NCBI GenBank assembly: GCA_014728295.1
Contig: WJLW01000091.1
Span: 1 to 63,705, forward strand
Direction: 5' to 3'
DNA length: 63,705 nucleotides
DNA from: Chitinivibrionales bacterium
Lineage (GTDB): Bacteria > Fibrobacterota > Chitinivibrionia > Chitinivibrionales > WJKA01
The notes beneath the pieces are model-generated. The model was not told the DNA's origin and did no database searches. It was given only the letters and a program-made list of their open reading frames with translations. Each line of letters starts with the position of its first letter. The first letter of the stretch is position 1. Below are positions 63,001-63,705 of this stretch, in pieces. Made by a program: the position numbers and the translations under genes.

Positions 63001-63705
63001 GGCCAATACGTCACAGGTGCTTATGACGCCGATTAACAACCTGAATCTGGAGGGAAGCTACTCCGGCAATAAGGCAACACTGCCGCAAATTGACCTCGAT
63101 ACTGCGGCACTGGATTCAGTTACGCTGACCGTCGGCAACATCGCCGCCGTCGATACTCCCGGAGTCGGTGCCGTCAGAATGGTTTACAAACGATATGACG
63201 GGAGCGTGCTGGCAGCCGAAGAGATAGCCATTACCGATTTTTTTAACAAAGTGACAGACGGCACCTTCACTCACGGTCTGCGCCATGCGTCCATTGCACG
63301 CGACACCCTGACTATTGTTGCATGCGTCATGCAAATAGGCCGCAACCAACTGATCAGTGACAGTGTAGCCGTTACCTTCATCGCAGGCTGGCCGCTGCCG
63401 CCGAACCCGGTTGTTTTTTCCGTTGCGGGAGCAACTGCCTCGCGTATCAACTTAACCTGGAGCGATGCCGGCGACGCCGACAGTCTGCGAATCCTGTATG
63501 GCACCGATCCGATCGGGCAGCACCCCGATGCCGCTGCCTACACCGTCATCACGCCCGCGATAAACGCGACCAGCGCTACCGTGCCGGTCGCTGCGCAAAC
63601 GACCTACTATATCGGTCTGCAGGTCTTCAAGCATCTGCACTGGTCGGCCGTTACACCGCAATCTGCAGATACCATTCAGACACCGGCAGTCGATCCTGCA
63701 TTAAC
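60029..63705 (+). CDS. Giant secreted multi-domain protein (beta-helix, Ig-like, PKD, FN3), 5' part
   Basis: Open without a stop from the ATG at 60029 to the window end: at least 1225 residues, incomplete at the 3' end. A signal peptide (ending ITAQ, about 28) is followed by a right-handed parallel beta-helix region (about 90-390: VIEWIRITNWSSG, VKNVIMYENHG, ITIENCLVYN, VCSSTFFTPSG) of the pectate-lyase/choice-of-anchor type. Then come two or more Ig-like or 'Big' repeats with similar GTAGD/SGSVGD...SGV motifs (about 515 and 710). A PKD domain (about 805-895, SFGDGSGAQGIGPVHTYG) and a C-terminal FN3-like unit (about 1130-1220) follow. Surface-exposed, probably binding or modifying polysaccharide; no catalytic residues assigned. 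Confidence 0.85.
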   Translation, partial: MFKREFSALCIFAAILVLSALQITITAQTVTNYRSIGKNGNVLYQQGTASINAGSDTVVLTNASLPATVGRGDEFVINGDQIHYIRDISSASALVLQAKRQSGHTNAGYTIRRAYTSLQAWEEDRDGNLVGENRAEVGVCYNDAVFTGGVFFSGATTDATRNMTLTVAPRHRHSGNASGVLLNPSTNRHAINVETPNTVIEWIRITNWSSGTENALLLETKTRVKNVIMYENHGTAPAIACRTHDSITIENCLVYNVRGGLDAIDQTKLRVCSSTFFTPSGAAINLGNSGKAVVNNCIAASTGEEISLFFGEATDAFRGSSHNLSTDGSAPGPNSLVNMSAAALFVDITEGDHDFHLRNNSPAKDKGIYIPGFDHDVDGDIRPQGAYNDIGFDEIPEPGSAVGGTIQIQDNNGFVITGAVPLGINAVNAANMRVASVSADTAAAAWTPHAPSGSVSLAGGPQGLRYVWSQFRKANGMLSPWTHDSTVYDTIPATAAIELDTLFSDITWSGSLSGSVGDAVSGVKSVEMLVQNQFSGNYWNGSTWSNQRAWLQITAAAGIWSYNLPSSVLDEGGDAHYLLQLRTTDQAGNIDSLAAQALFSYDNRRPAGTITASSNNGYVTVSPVDISLIRLIADSVRFALAADTADALWKPFAERDSLELPRNGVFTVYAQFKNSVGTHSPWTAGNTIVYDNQPPGATITASDTFTVAQWNASGITGTAGDTLSGIDFVGVQVVRQSDGTYWNGNEWSPAESWVTAADTIAWRITFSVDKLTDGTYTVNARAVDKAGNVQTPPAQKEFSFFRPPQALFSARETRVIVGGTVSFTDQSGGTVSGRAWSFGDGSGAQGIGPVHTYGTTGQFDVTLIATGPGGADTLVKTDHIVVFSGNSDNTILVNADYKLHNKLDLVFSGAGQINTNSLFTPWAESIGVWVSRTDLPVDTSRSKMSAAFAVSAILADQDKEISIPVPEQAQHTHYGVWVSPLWSTGPSIYDPANTSQVLMTPINNLNLEGSYSGNKATLPQIDLDTAALDSVTLTVGNIAAVDTPGVGAVRMVYKRYDGSVLAAEEIAITDFFNKVTDGTFTHGLRHASIARDTLTIVACVMQIGRNQLISDSVAVTFIAGWPLPPNPVVFSVAGATASRINLTWSDAGDADSLRILYGTDPIGQHPDAAAYTVITPAINATSATVPVAAQTTYYIGLQVFKHLHWSAVTPQSADTIQTPAVDPAL

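Overview
The window (about 50% GC, 63.7 kb) is chromosomal DNA of a Gram-negative, probably anaerobic bacterium of the Fibrobacterota/FCB type; no rRNA is present, so this is inference. The signs are secreted proteins with C-terminal sorting-like domains, an OmpA protein with calcium-binding type 3 repeats, a DUF3078-like protein, a superoxide reductase, an MglA/roadblock pair, separate GluRS and GlnRS, and many small operons of signal-peptide and TPR proteins. I found no tRNA, rRNA, CRISPR array, transposase or phage gene.

Left part (1-10.2 kb): a broken squalene-cyclase-like gene, a secreted beta-propeller protein, then a seven-gene operon (2635-9913). It encodes small secreted proteins, a predicted outer-membrane barrel, a TPR protein, a membrane Ser/Thr kinase and an FHA-GAF-AAA+ sigma54 activator with a GAFTNA loop. 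A sigma54-like promoter with an enhancer-like inverted repeat precedes the operon. A 193-bp near-identical direct repeat flanks the whole block. This is the best candidate for an undescribed system.

10.3-14.6 kb (minus strand): hisI-like, zinc-independent hemB, Fur/Zur-type regulator, znuA, an in-frame znuC::znuB deletion fusion, and nikR, which looks like a zinc/nickel homeostasis operon. 14.9-22 kb (plus strand): a cobalamin riboswitch, then a BtuB-like receptor, a BtuG-like propeller lipoprotein, BtuF, BtuD, BtuC, CobO and a frameshifted cbiR-like pseudogene, forming a corrinoid uptake and adenosylation locus.

22-35 kb: mostly housekeeping genes: transaldolase, EamA exporter, yidD, exonuclease III, a deleted quinone-oxidoreductase pseudogene, superoxide reductase, gltX, glnS, a duplicated-domain periplasmic protein, an EF-G paralog and mtnA. 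35-43 kb: polysaccharide deacetylase, zinc-ribbon protein, and a minus-strand operon (TPR/zinc-ribbon membrane protein, DUF4388 protein, MglA-like GTPase with a long Pro/Gln tail, roadblock protein), then rpsT. 43-50.6 kb: PHP phosphoesterase, UbiA prenyltransferase, TPR protein, ferredoxin, geranylgeranyl-reductase-like flavoprotein, HDOD and FapA-domain proteins.

50.7-63.7 kb: transketolase, a phosphoesterase, tRNA-dihydrouridine synthase, TSP3-OmpA protein, DUF3078-like protein, a basic coiled-coil protein, and the first 1225 residues of a giant secreted beta-helix/PKD protein that runs off the window. At least four coding remnants or deletions (squalene cyclase, znuCB, cbiR, quinone oxidoreductase) sit among intact genes. 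This means either ongoing gene decay or assembly error; read mapping would tell.
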